Source: Streptomyces sp. M41(2017) (GTDB lineage Bacteria > Actinomycetota > Actinomycetes > Streptomycetales > Streptomycetaceae). Taken from it: a stretch of DNA of 64,000 bases. Numbering within the stretch: the stretch's first letter is position 1; each line of letters opens with the position of its first letter. Positions 8,734-17,134 of the stretch are shown piece by piece. The notes below the pieces were generated by a model, which searched no databases, had not been told where the DNA came from, and worked only from the letters and a program-made list of their open reading frames with translations. The stretch spans positions 3,782,001 through 3,846,000 of the forward strand of contig NZ_MWFK01000001.1 of the NCBI RefSeq assembly GCF_002078175.1, read 5' to 3'. A program made the position numbers and the translations under genes.

Positions 8734-9699
8734 ATGAAGGGCACCGTGGGCGAGTTGGGGGAGTTCGGGCTCATCCGAGAGCTCACCTCGCGTCTCACCA
8801 CCACCCCGGCGGTCCGGGTCGGCCCCGGCGACGACGCCGCGGTGGTGGCAGCGCCGGACCGCAGGGTCGTGGCGAGCACCGACATCCTCCTGGAGGGACG
8901 GCACTTCCGCCGCGACTGGTCCACGGCGTACGACGTCGGCCGCAAGGCCGCCGCGCAGAACCTCGCGGACATCGCCGCGATGGGCGCCGTGCCGACCGCG
9001 CTGCTGCTCGGCCTGGTCGTGCCCGCCGAACTCCCGGCCACCTGGCCGTCCGAGCTGATGGACGGGCTGCGCGACGAGTGCCAGGTCGCTGGGGCCGCCG
9101 TGGTCGGCGGCGATGTCGTACGGGGCGAGACCATCACCGTGGCGATCACCGCGCTCGGCGATCTACGCAACCACGAGCCGGTCACCCGGGGCGGGGCCCA
9201 GCCCGGTGACGTGGTGGCCGTGACGGGCTGGCTGGGCTGGTCCGCGGCCGGCTTCGCGGTGCTCTCCCGCGGGTTCCGCTCGCCGCGGGCGTTCGTGGAG
9301 GCCCACCGCCGCCCCGAACCGCCGTACCACGCGGGTCCCGCGGCCGCCGGACTCGGCGCGACCTCGATGACGGACGTGAGCGACGGACTGATCGCGGACC
9401 TCGGGCACATCGCCGAGGCGAGCAAGGTGCGCATCGACGTCCGCTCCGGGGACATCGACGTGCCGTCCCAGATGAACGACATCGGGCAGGCCGTCGGCGT
9501 CGACCCCATCCAGTGGGTGCTGAGCGGCGGGGAGGACCACGCGATCGTCGCGACGTTCCCGCCGGACGTGAAGCTGCCCGCGCGCTGGAAGGTGATCGGC
9601 GAGGTCCTCAACCCGTCGGCGCTTCCGCAGGTCACCGTGGACGGAGCCCCCTGGACGAGCAAGGGCGGCTGGGACCACTTCGGGGACATCGAGTCCTGA
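8734..9699 (+). CDS. thiL: Thiamine-monophosphate kinase
   Basis: ThiL phosphorylates thiamine monophosphate to thiamine diphosphate, the active cofactor. It has 321 residues, the usual length. The N-terminal MKGTVGELGEFGLI and the metal/ATP loop GPGDDAAV (30-37) are family marks, as are TSMTDVSDGLIADLGHI and the C-terminal VLSGGEDHAIVATFP. The ATG at 8734 is weakly preceded by GAGGGAGCACG. It is transcribed alone and convergent with rpmB. No TPP riboswitch is evident upstream, as expected for a kinase gene outside the biosynthetic operons. Confidence 0.96.
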   Translation: MKGTVGELGEFGLIRELTSRLTTTPAVRVGPGDDAAVVAAPDRRVVASTDILLEGRHFRRDWSTAYDVGRKAAAQNLADIAAMGAVPTALLLGLVVPAELPATWPSELMDGLRDECQVAGAAVVGGDVVRGETITVAITALGDLRNHEPVTRGGAQPGDVVAVTGWLGWSAAGFAVLSRGFRSPRAFVEAHRRPEPPYHAGPAAAGLGATSMTDVSDGLIADLGHIAEASKVRIDVRSGDIDVPSQMNDIGQAVGVDPIQWVLSGGEDHAIVATFPPDVKLPARWKVIGEVLNPSALPQVTVDGAPWTSKGGWDHFGDIES

Positions 9700-9754
9700 G
9701 CGCGGCCGCGGAACCCGGTGCGGTGCGCGCCCGACGGCGTGCGCCGCGCTTCCG

Positions 9755-9775
9755 CGTACCCCGTACCCCGTACCC
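9755..9775. repeat. Three tandem CGTACCC heptamers
   Basis: Three perfect copies of the 7-base unit CGTACCC follow the thiL stop, then a degenerate fourth (CGTTCGTACGAG). They lie in non-coding DNA between thiL and rpmB and are probably slippage-prone filler. Confidence 0.6.
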
Positions 9776-9832
9776 CGTTCGTACGAGGGGCGGCGACTCC
9801 CGGCCGTCGGGCGCCGCCGGTGTCCGGACAGC

Positions 9833-9864
9833 AAAAAACCCGCCCACTCGGAGGTGGACGGGTT
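9833..9864 (-). terminator. Intrinsic terminator of rpmB
   Basis: Read on the minus strand, AACCCGTCCAC and GTGGGCGGGTT form an 11-bp stem with one mismatch and a 6-base loop, followed by a run of six Ts. It is one of the few classical hairpin-plus-U-tract terminators in the window, 41 bases past the rpmB stop. Confidence 0.85.
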
Positions 9865-9904
9865 CAGTGCAAGCGAACCAGCAGTGGCCGCGCGCTGGCG
9901 GTTG

Positions 9905-10090
9905 TCAGCGCGTGACCTTGCCGGCCTTGATGCACGAGGTGCAAGCGTTCACGCGCTTCGGCGTCCCGCCCACAACGGTACGGACGCGCTGGATGTTGGG
10001 GTTCCAGCGACGGGACGTACGGCGGTGCGAGTGCGAGATGTTGTTGCCGAAGCTCGGCCCCTTGCCGCAGACATCGCAATTGGCAGCCAC
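9905..10090 (-). CDS. rpmB: 50S ribosomal protein L28 (zinc-binding form)
   Basis: This is a 61-residue large-subunit ribosomal protein. The typical L28 segment GNNISHSHRRTSRRWNPN is present. Two CxxC pairs (CDVC near the start and CTSC near the end) make this the zinc-binding C+ form. In Streptomyces the zinc-free paralog is Zur-repressed and replaces it when zinc is scarce. The GTG at 10090 is chosen because GGAG lies 5 bases upstream. The in-frame GTG six bases earlier would overlap that site. Confidence 0.97.
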   Translation of the reverse strand: MAANCDVCGKGPSFGNNISHSHRRTSRRWNPNIQRVRTVVGGTPKRVNACTSCIKAGKVTR

Positions 10091-10122
10091 GGTCACTCCA
10101 AAGACTTCAGATGCACTTACGG

Positions 10123-10146
10123 TTGATCCCGGCAGGCCGGAATCAA
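10123..10146. promoter_or_regulatory. Inverted repeat between rpmB and the DAK2 gene
   Basis: TTGATCCCGG-CAGG-CCGGAATCAA has nine of ten arm positions paired and lies 33 bases upstream of the rpmB start in a divergent 257-base gap. A -10-like TAGGAT (10151-10156) sits beside it facing the DAK2 gene. It may be an operator or an RNA leader hairpin for either gene. Confidence 0.35.
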
Positions 10147-10347
10147 GATCTAGGATCTGAGTGGCGGTGCCAGGGGGATGGCCCGAGTGGATCGGGCAAC
10201 TGGAGCAGCATACAACGACTGCGTCCGGAGAACGAAACTACCATGAGCCGGCCGACCCCCCGCCCACCCCTCAGCGGCCCCCCTACCGACGGTAACCCTT
10301 GCTGGGTCTACGCTGCGACCCACGTCCAGCAGCTCAAGGAGGCGCAG

Positions 10348-12039
10348 GTGCCGCAGGGACCGCAGACATTCGATGCTCTCGCGGTGCGTACCTGGTGCGG
10401 GCTCGCGCTGGAGTCCCTCGGCCGCGCGCGCGAGGAGATCGACGCGATCAACGTCTACCCGGTGGCCGACGGGGACACCGGCACCAACCTGTACCTGACG
10501 GTGGAATCGGCGGCCGCCGCCGTCGAGGCGGTGTTCGCGGGCCACGCGATGGCCGCCGCCTCGGCGCCCCCGTCCCTCGCCGACGCCGTACGGGCGATGG
10601 CGCACGGAGCCCTGATCGGCGCCCGGGGCAATTCCGGGACGATCCTCGCGCAGCTGCTGCGCGGCATGGCGCAGGTCCTCGCGGCCGACAGTGACAGGGC
10701 CCACACCGACGGCCAGGGGCTGCGTCGGGCCCTGCGGCACGCGGCCGAGTCGGCGCGCCAGGCCGTCGCCCACCCCGTCGAGGGCACCGTCCTCACCGTC
10801 GCGTCGGCCGCCGCCGACGCCGCCTCGGACGCCGAGGGGGACTGCGGGAGCGTCGCGAGGGCGGCCTACGAGGGAGCGCGCGTCGCGCTCACCGCGACGA
10901 CCGGGCAGCTGGCCGTGCTGGAGCGGGCCGGCGTGGTCGACGCGGGCGGACGAGGTCTGGTGGCGGTCCTGTCGGCGCTGGTGCAGACGTTCACGGGCGA
11001 GGCGCCGCGGCAGACGCCCGGCTCCGCGGCCCTCCCCGCGCAGACCGACGGAACGCCGGAACGACCGGACGGCGCCGGGGCCGAGACCTGCGGCGACGGA
11101 ACGGCCGGGGAGAGCGGTCCCGCCTTCGAGGTGATCTATCTCCTGGAGGCGGACGACGCCGCCGTGGACCGGCTGCGCGAGCGGCTCGACGGACTCGGCG
11201 ACTCCCTCGTGGTCGTCGGCGGCGACGGACTGTGGAACGTCCACGTGCACGTCGACGACGCCGGTGCCGCCGTGGAGGCGGGCGTCGAGGCGGGGCGCCC
11301 GCACCGCATCCGCATCACCCACTTCGGGCTCGGAGACGTCCACGCCGGGGGAGCGGCACGGCCGCCCCGGGAACGGGCGCAGCGTGCCGTCGTGGCCGTC
11401 GTACCCGGTGAGGGCCTGGCCGGGCTGTACGCGGAGGCCGGGGCGACGACCGTGCTGGCCCGCCCCGGGGAGCCGCCCGCCAGCGGCGAACTCGTCCAGG
11501 CCGTACGCCGGGCCCACGCGCTCGAGGTCGTGCTGCTGCCCAACGACGCCGACCTGCGCCACACCGCCGCGGCCGCCGCCGAACAGGCCCGCACCGAAGG
11601 TGTCCGGGTCGCGCTCATCCCCACCCGCTCCGCCGTGCAGGGCATCGCGGCGCTCGCCGTGCACGAGCCGGAACGCCGCTTCGACGAGGACGTCGTCGCC
11701 ATGACCTCGGCCGCCGGCGCCACCCGCTACGCCGAAGTCGCCGTCGCCGAACGGCAGTCCTGGACCATGGCCGGGATCTGCCAGGCCGGGGACGTCCTCG
11801 GTCTCATCGACGGCGATGTCGCCGTCATCGGCGCCGACGTCACGACCACGGCGGAGACCGTCCTCGACCGCATGCTCGCCGCCGGCGGTGAGATGGTCAC
11901 CCTGGTCCTCGGCGACGAGACCCCCGACGCCGTCGCCACCCGCCTCGAAGCCCGGGTGCGGGAGGCCTACCTGGCCGTGGACACCGTCGTGTACCGGGGC
12001 GGCCGGCAGGGCGCGTTGCTGCTGATCGGGGTCGAGTAG
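10348..12039 (+). CDS. DAK2-domain (FakA-like) kinase subunit
   Basis: This 563-residue cytoplasmic protein has an N-terminal DhaL/DAK2 ATP-binding domain (about residues 5-200; metal loop NVYPVADGDTGTN at 35-47, then GARGNSGT) and a C-terminal region with FEVIYLLEADDAAV and the segment VAVVPGEGLAGLYAEAGATT. This is the architecture of fatty-acid kinase FakA (YloV), which phosphorylates fatty acids carried by FakB/DegV proteins. No FakB gene is in the window. GTG 10348 is preceded by AAGGAGG at optimal spacing. Longer readings from 10111 lack support. In many Gram-positives this gene directly precedes recG. Here about 7 kb separates them. Confidence 0.88.
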   Translation: MPQGPQTFDALAVRTWCGLALESLGRAREEIDAINVYPVADGDTGTNLYLTVESAAAAVEAVFAGHAMAAASAPPSLADAVRAMAHGALIGARGNSGTILAQLLRGMAQVLAADSDRAHTDGQGLRRALRHAAESARQAVAHPVEGTVLTVASAAADAASDAEGDCGSVARAAYEGARVALTATTGQLAVLERAGVVDAGGRGLVAVLSALVQTFTGEAPRQTPGSAALPAQTDGTPERPDGAGAETCGDGTAGESGPAFEVIYLLEADDAAVDRLRERLDGLGDSLVVVGGDGLWNVHVHVDDAGAAVEAGVEAGRPHRIRITHFGLGDVHAGGAARPPRERAQRAVVAVVPGEGLAGLYAEAGATTVLARPGEPPASGELVQAVRRAHALEVVLLPNDADLRHTAAAAAEQARTEGVRVALIPTRSAVQGIAALAVHEPERRFDEDVVAMTSAAGATRYAEVAVAERQSWTMAGICQAGDVLGLIDGDVAVIGADVTTTAETVLDRMLAAGGEMVTLVLGDETPDAVATRLEARVREAYLAVDTVVYRGGRQGALLLIGVE

Positions 12040-12066
12040 CCGGCGACGGCACCGCCGCCGGGCCGG

Positions 12067-13017
12067 TCACGCGACGGTCGGTTCCGTCGCCCTCGGGCTG
12101 GGGACCTCCGAGGGCGTCGAGGCTCTGAAGGCGCGTTCGACGGCCTGCCCCCAGTAGGTTCCGGCGACCATCAGCACGGCACCGAGAGCGGTGAGCACGG
12201 TGAGGTGTTCGCCGCCCAGCCCGATGCCGACGGCCACGGCCCACACCGGCTCCGTGCCCAGCAGCAGGCTGGCGCGGCTCGCGGAGCTGCGCTGCACCGC
12301 CCAGGTCTGGGCGAGGAACGCGAACACACTGCAGAACAGGGCGAGATAGAGCAGCTGCCCCCAGCCGGCGGCACCGACCTCGCCGAGTCTCGGCAGGCTG
12401 CCCGCCACCGGCACCAGGAACAGAGCGGTGCCGACGACCGTCTGAACGGCCGTGATCTGCAAGGGCCTTACCCGCCGGCGGGCGGTGAGGCGCCCGACGA
12501 GGGCCACGTGAGCGGCACGGACCAGCGCGGCCGCGAGGATCAACAGGTCGCCGGAGCGCGGCTCGTGGAAGCCGTTGCCCGACACCAGGAGCCCGACGGC
12601 CAGGAGGCACAGGCCGGTCGCCGCGAAGTAACGAGGGGGGAGCCCCGCCGCACCCGCCGAACGGTCGAGGAGGGGCGTGAGCACCACGGTGAGGCTGATG
12701 ATCAGGCCCGCGTTCGCCGCGCTGGTGTGGGCGACTCCGTACGTCTCCAGGACGAGGATCGCGGCCTGCGTGACCCCCAGCACCGACCCGAGCCGCAGCT
12801 CGTCCCGTGTGCAGCGGCCCGCGCCCCTCCCGAGGGCGACGACGAGGAGACAGGCGGCGGCCGAGATGCCGTACCGCGCGAACAGGACGAGCAGGACGGG
12901 GAGCGCCGACGTGGCGGTCTTCGCGGCCAGATAGCTGAAACCCCAGACGGCGGCGACAAGGAGGAGCACCGCGTCGGTGCTGCGGACTCGGGACACGCCC
13001 CCACGCTCCCGCACCAT
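12067..13017 (-). CDS. EamA/DMT-family transporter
   Basis: This integral membrane transporter of the drug/metabolite superfamily has ten predicted helices in two EamA repeats (first repeat begins AVLLLVAAVWGFSYLAAKT; second begins ILAAALVRAAHVALVGRLTA; last helix VLTALGAVLMVAGTYWGQA). The substrate is unknown; relatives export amino acids or metabolites. The start is unsure. ATG 13017 has no good ribosome site, GTG 12996 follows GGGAGCGTGGGGG and gives 309 residues, and a TTG at 13047 would put an operator palindrome inside the gene. The LysR gene is divergent, so the regulator probably controls this transporter, the classical LysR-exporter layout. Confidence 0.88.
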   Translation of the reverse strand: MVRERGGVSRVRSTDAVLLLVAAVWGFSYLAAKTATSALPVLLVLFARYGISAAACLLVVALGRGAGRCTRDELRLGSVLGVTQAAILVLETYGVAHTSAANAGLIISLTVVLTPLLDRSAGAAGLPPRYFAATGLCLLAVGLLVSGNGFHEPRSGDLLILAAALVRAAHVALVGRLTARRRVRPLQITAVQTVVGTALFLVPVAGSLPRLGEVGAAGWGQLLYLALFCSVFAFLAQTWAVQRSSASRASLLLGTEPVWAVAVGIGLGGEHLTVLTALGAVLMVAGTYWGQAVERAFRASTPSEVPSPRATEPTVA

Positions 13018-13041
13018 GACGCTGAAGCACAGAGTCACCTT

Positions 13042-13058
13042 CTTCAAGGACCTTGAAG
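13042..13058. promoter_or_regulatory. 17-bp perfect palindrome, candidate LysR operator
   Basis: CTTCAAGGACCTTGAAG is a perfect 17-base palindrome centred between the divergent transporter and LysR genes, and it contains the T-N11-A LysR box (TCAAGGACCTTGA). It ends 24 bases before the LysR start codon. A -10-like TACGAT (13071-13076) follows, so autoregulation is likely. Confidence 0.7.
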
Positions 13059-13082
13059 CATCACTACACCTACGATGCCCGG

Positions 13083-14018
13083 ATGAACGAGAGGCAACTG
13101 CGGATCCTGCGGGAACTCGGGGAGCTCGGCAGTGTCACCGCCGTCGCCGAGGCGCTGCTGATGACCCCCTCCGCCATCTCCCAGCACCTGCGCCTGCTGC
13201 AGCGCGCGATGCCGGTCCCGCTCACCGAACGGGACGGACGGCGGCTGGTGCTCACGGACGCGGGACGCGCGCTGGCCGGTGCGGCGATCGAGGTCGAGAC
13301 CGCTCTCGCCCGGGCCCGGCACACCGTCGACGACTTCGTCGACGAACCGGCCGGGCAGGTGTCGCTGGCGGCCTTCCACAGTGCCGCCTCCACCTTCTTC
13401 CCGATCCTGCTGCGCGGCCGTACACCGGGGACCCCACGCCTCTCGCTCGCCGACGAGGACGTCGCCCAGGACCAGTTCCCCCGGCTCGCGCGCGACTACG
13501 ACCTGGTCCTCGCCCACCACCTCGGCCAGGCGCCGCCCTGGCCGAGCACGGTCACCGCGACGACCCTGCTGCGCGAACCGCTCGACGTCGCCCTCCCGGC
13601 CGACGACCCCCTGGCCCGCCGGGAGCACCTCACCCCGGAGGACGTCGCGGACCGCCCCTGGATCACCGTGCACGACGGTTTCCCGCTGATGGCCACCGTC
13701 GAGGCCATCGCGACCGCCGCGAACCGGCGGCTCGACATCGTGCACCGCATCAACGAGTTCGCGGTCGTCGCGGAGACGGTCGCCGCGGGCGGCGGGATCG
13801 CCCTGATGCCCCGCTGGACCACCCGCCCGCATCCCGCCCTGGTCCTGCGCCCCCTCGCCGGCGTCCACGCCGTGCGCCGCATCGACGTCCTGCACCGCCC
13901 CGAGCGTGCCGCGCGCAAGGCGGTCCGCACGGTCCTCGCCGAACTCCGCGAGGCGGCGGAGACGATCCGCGAGGGGGACACCGGGCAGGCGACGCGGCCC
14001 GTGGGCGGGCGCCCCTGA
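13083..14018 (+). CDS. LysR-family transcriptional regulator
   Basis: This 311-residue regulator has an N-terminal winged helix-turn-helix (residues 1-60: LRELGELGSVTAVAEALLMT, then PSAISQHLRLLQRAM) and a C-terminal periplasmic-binding-like effector domain starting near residue 90 (QVSLAAFHSAASTFFPILL; later VAAGGGIALMPRWTTR). The ATG at 13083 has no ribosome site but sits 6 bases after TACGAT, which suggests a leaderless message. It probably regulates the adjacent EamA transporter through the shared palindrome. The effector is unknown. Confidence 0.92.
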   Translation: MNERQLRILRELGELGSVTAVAEALLMTPSAISQHLRLLQRAMPVPLTERDGRRLVLTDAGRALAGAAIEVETALARARHTVDDFVDEPAGQVSLAAFHSAASTFFPILLRGRTPGTPRLSLADEDVAQDQFPRLARDYDLVLAHHLGQAPPWPSTVTATTLLREPLDVALPADDPLARREHLTPEDVADRPWITVHDGFPLMATVEAIATAANRRLDIVHRINEFAVVAETVAAGGGIALMPRWTTRPHPALVLRPLAGVHAVRRIDVLHRPERAARKAVRTVLAELREAAETIREGDTGQATRPVGGRP

Positions 14019-14021
14019 AGG

Positions 14022-14061
14022 TTCCGGCTCCGGTACCGGACGAGGTGGGCCGGAGCCGGAA
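14022..14061. terminator. Bidirectional hairpin between convergent genes
   Basis: TTCCGGCTCCGG and CCGGAGCCGGAA are perfect 12-base arms separated by 16 bases. They fill most of the 74-base gap between the LysR stop and the stop of the repeat protein. Confidence 0.65.
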
Positions 14062-14092
14062 CGGAGGACCGGCACGCCGCCGCGCGGCCGGC

Positions 14093-17000
14093 TCAGGCCT
14101 TCTGCGGCCTCTCCACGAGTCCCCGCAGCCGTTGTGCCTCCGCGCGGCGGGCCTCGGCGATGTCCCCGTCCAGGCGGGGGCAGGCGTCGAGCACCGCACG
14201 GGCGCGGGCCGCCGCCTCGGGCCGGCCCAGGTCCGCCTCCAGCCGGCCGGCGGCGAGTTCGGCGCCGGTACGGGCGTCGAGCACGTCGTCCCCGAGGGAG
14301 GTGAACACGGCGATGGCGCGGTCGAGATGGCCGAGGGACTCCTCGAACGCGCCCCGCGCGGAGGCCTCTTCTGCGTCGTCCGGTACCGAACGGGCGACCA
14401 GGTCCCCGAACTGCCGGTGCGTGTGGCCGAGTTCGGCGACCATCCGACGCCGCGCCTCCTCGGTCTCCACCGCCTCGTCGTCCGCTCCGGCACCGGGCGC
14501 GGTCTCCGACGGGCCGACGGCCCGTGCCGGGTCCTCCACCGCCGACGCGCACTCCCGCAGCGCCGCCTCCATCAACGCCCGTGCCCCGTCGAGGTTCTCG
14601 TCCGTCCGCGCCGCGGCCCACGCGCGCGCCCGGAGCGACCGGACCAGTCCGTCCGCGTTGCCCAGCTCGCGCCACAGGTCGCCGGCCCGGGCGTAGGCCC
14701 GGTCCGCCTCGGCGGTCAGCCCGGCGTGCCCGAGGGCTTCGGCGGCGAGATGCGCGAGCATCGCGTGGTCCCGCTGCTCGGGCCAGTGCCGGGCGATGTC
14801 CGCGGCCCGCAGCCAGTGCTCGGCCGCCCCGCGGTGCTCGCCCAGCTCGGTCAGACAGTCGCCGAGCCACCAGCGCGTCTGCACGATCGCGCCGTCACCG
14901 TGCATCTCGCCGGTCAGATCGGGCAGCGCCGACTCCAGGATCTCGGCCGCCTCCGCCCACCGCCCCTGACGGAGCAGGAACCCGCCGAGCTGGTGACGCG
15001 CCCAGGCGCCGAGCGTGCCGGCCTCGCCCGCCTCGTCGGCCCAGTGCGCCGCCTCCAGGGCGTGCTCCGCGGCGGGGCCCGCCTGCCCCCGCGCCGCCAG
15101 GATCTCCGCGAGCCGCAGCTGCAGCTGGGCCTGCCCGGCCGGCTCCAGGTGGGACCCGCCGTGCTCCAGGGCCGCGCGCGTGGACCGCTCCGCCAGCTCG
15201 GGATCGCCCAGGTGCAGGGCGATCCCGGCGAGCCGGGAGTCGTACTCGACCGCGAACCACGGCAGCCCCGCCGCCACGAATCCGTCGACGGCCCGCGTGA
15301 GCGACGCGACGGCCGCCTCCCCGTCCCCGGCGCGTGCCGCCAGCTCCCCGAGCATCGCGTGGGCCTCCGCGCCGCGCGAGGCCACGGCCGCGTCGTCGGC
15401 GCCGTGCGGCTCCACCAGTGCCAGCAGCTCGCGTGCGGCGGCCTCCGCGACGGCCAGGACGTCGTCCCGCGCACCCGGATCGCCCGGCGGGGCGCTCTCC
15501 TGCGCCGACTCCGCCTCCTCCACCCGGTGCATCAACGTCCGCGCCCGGCCCACCAGCACCGACGCCGTCTGCGCCACCCCGGTGCCGCCCTCCGCGAAGA
15601 GCGCCAGGACCTGCTCGCGCAGCTCGGCGCCGGTGGCCAGGGACTCCTCGGTACCCCCGGTCAGCGCCCGGACGTACGCGGCACGGGAACGCGCCGCCAG
15701 CGCCTCGCCCGGGTCACCCGCCTCCGCGTACAGTTCGGCCGCCTCCAGGAACAGGCCGATGCCCTGCGGGCCCCGGCCCATCGCCGCGTGATCGGCGATC
15801 GCCGCACGGTCGTGGACGTCCAGCTCGTGCCCCTCGGCGGCGCGCGAGACCGCCGACCACGCCTCCACGGCGTCGGGACTGCGGCGCGCGGTCAGCCCCC
15901 GGGCCTCCGCGAGCAGCTCGTCCAGGCCGGCCGCCGCGCTCACCTCCCGCGCCACCCCCTGGGGGGCCTGCGGGGGAGCGGGGGCCACGATCGGCGCCGG
16001 CTGACCGGCGCGGGCGGAGCGCACGGACCGAACGCCCAGCGGCAGCCGGTCGACGAGCGCCGGCCGGTCCATCCGCGCCCGGGCCCGCTCGCTCACGTAC
16101 GACGTGCCGTTGCGCGCGTCGAAACGCCCGGCCAGCGCGAGCGCCTCCCCGCGCGCGTGCACGGCGAGTTCCGCCGCCGTCCACACCCGCCCGACGGGCC
16201 CGGGAACCGTCTGCTCCCCGAGCCCCAGAGTGGTCAGGCGGTCCATCAGGAGCGCCACCACCGCCATGAACTCCAGCTTGCTGCGCGGGTCCCCGGAGTC
16301 CGTGAAGTAGGCAGGACGCTCCGCGAGGAGCTCCAGAGCGCGCGCCTCGTTGCCGGTGACGGCACAGAACTCCACATGGTCCGCGTACGCGGACCGCATG
16401 CTCTCCATGGCCCGCACCAGCCGGAAGCCCCGCAGATGGTGGGCGCGCGCCTCCTCGACCCGCCCGAGACGCAGCAGCGGCAACAACGACGACGCGAGCA
16501 CCGTGTGCGGCTCGTGGGCACAGCTGTATTCGCCTGCCAGCACCGGCGCCCACAACTCCAGCGCCTCCCCGTCGGAGCCCCGCACCGACTGCCACCACCC
16601 CTGCCCGTGCAGCTCGCACGCGTGGCAGTCGGCCATGGTGTCGCGGTCCGCGGCGAGCCAGGCGCCGTACGCCCGCTCGGCCCGCGCCAGGTCGCCCAGG
16701 TGCGCGGCGACACTGAACTCGGCACTGCGCACCGCCCGTTCGGAATGGCCGGCGAGCCGGTAGCGGTGCTCCATCTCGCCGAGCCACTTCTCTATGGAGG
16801 CGAGCGGGACGTGCGGCTGGTCGAGCATGCCCGCCGACATCCACTTGAAGACCCAGTGCAGGGAGTGGATCTCGTACTCGTCGAAGTCCTCGGGACGCTC
16901 GTCCCACATGCGCAGCAGGCGCGCGAAGGGCACGAACATCTTGCCCTTCTCCGAGCTGTAGTTGTAGACCTTCAGCTGGTGTCCGAGCGCCTCGATCACC

Positions 17001-17134
17001 GCGAGCGGGATGCCCAGCTTCTCGGCCTCCACGAGCAGGTGCTCCGCGCGCGCGTTGCGTGCGGGCCCCTCCGGCTGCCCGTAGTTGTCCGCCATCGCCC
17101 GGCGCAGCGTGTCGAAGTCCATGGCCGGGTTCAT
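14093..17134 (-). CDS. Large helical-repeat (TPR-like) protein paired with HSP90-family gene
   Basis: This 1013-residue soluble protein is rich in Ala, Leu, Glu and Arg and almost wholly helical. Tetratricopeptide-like helix pairs recur, for example ALEAAHWADEAGEAGTLGAW, WAEAAEILESALPDLTGEMH and LGHLDRAIAVFTSLGDDV. The first 350 residues form a distinct conserved part containing ADCHACELHGQGWW, whose Cys170, Cys173 and His176 could bind metal. A proline-rich linker (about 415-430, APIVAPAPPQAPQG) separates it from the repeats. No catalytic domain is recognised. The ATG at 17134 overlaps the stop of the HSP90-family gene by 4 bases, so both are made together. A scaffold or client adaptor for that ATPase is a reasonable inference, unproven. 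Confidence 0.85.
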   Translation of the reverse strand: MNPAMDFDTLRRAMADNYGQPEGPARNARAEHLLVEAEKLGIPLAVIEALGHQLKVYNYSSEKGKMFVPFARLLRMWDERPEDFDEYEIHSLHWVFKWMSAGMLDQPHVPLASIEKWLGEMEHRYRLAGHSERAVRSAEFSVAAHLGDLARAERAYGAWLAADRDTMADCHACELHGQGWWQSVRGSDGEALELWAPVLAGEYSCAHEPHTVLASSLLPLLRLGRVEEARAHHLRGFRLVRAMESMRSAYADHVEFCAVTGNEARALELLAERPAYFTDSGDPRSKLEFMAVVALLMDRLTTLGLGEQTVPGPVGRVWTAAELAVHARGEALALAGRFDARNGTSYVSERARARMDRPALVDRLPLGVRSVRSARAGQPAPIVAPAPPQAPQGVAREVSAAAGLDELLAEARGLTARRSPDAVEAWSAVSRAAEGHELDVHDRAAIADHAAMGRGPQGIGLFLEAAELYAEAGDPGEALAARSRAAYVRALTGGTEESLATGAELREQVLALFAEGGTGVAQTASVLVGRARTLMHRVEEAESAQESAPPGDPGARDDVLAVAEAAARELLALVEPHGADDAAVASRGAEAHAMLGELAARAGDGEAAVASLTRAVDGFVAAGLPWFAVEYDSRLAGIALHLGDPELAERSTRAALEHGGSHLEPAGQAQLQLRLAEILAARGQAGPAAEHALEAAHWADEAGEAGTLGAWARHQLGGFLLRQGRWAEAAEILESALPDLTGEMHGDGAIVQTRWWLGDCLTELGEHRGAAEHWLRAADIARHWPEQRDHAMLAHLAAEALGHAGLTAEADRAYARAGDLWRELGNADGLVRSLRARAWAAARTDENLDGARALMEAALRECASAVEDPARAVGPSETAPGAGADDEAVETEEARRRMVAELGHTHRQFGDLVARSVPDDAEEASARGAFEESLGHLDRAIAVFTSLGDDVLDARTGAELAAGRLEADLGRPEAAARARAVLDACPRLDGDIAEARRAEAQRLRGLVERPQKA

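Noticed and set aside
10165..10250. tRNA-like stretch upstream of the DAK2 gene (GATGGCCCGAGTGG and following)
   Set aside because: It has a D-arm-like hairpin (GCCCGA/TCGGGC) but no T-arm with GTTCRA, no acceptor complementarity and no plausible anticodon stem.
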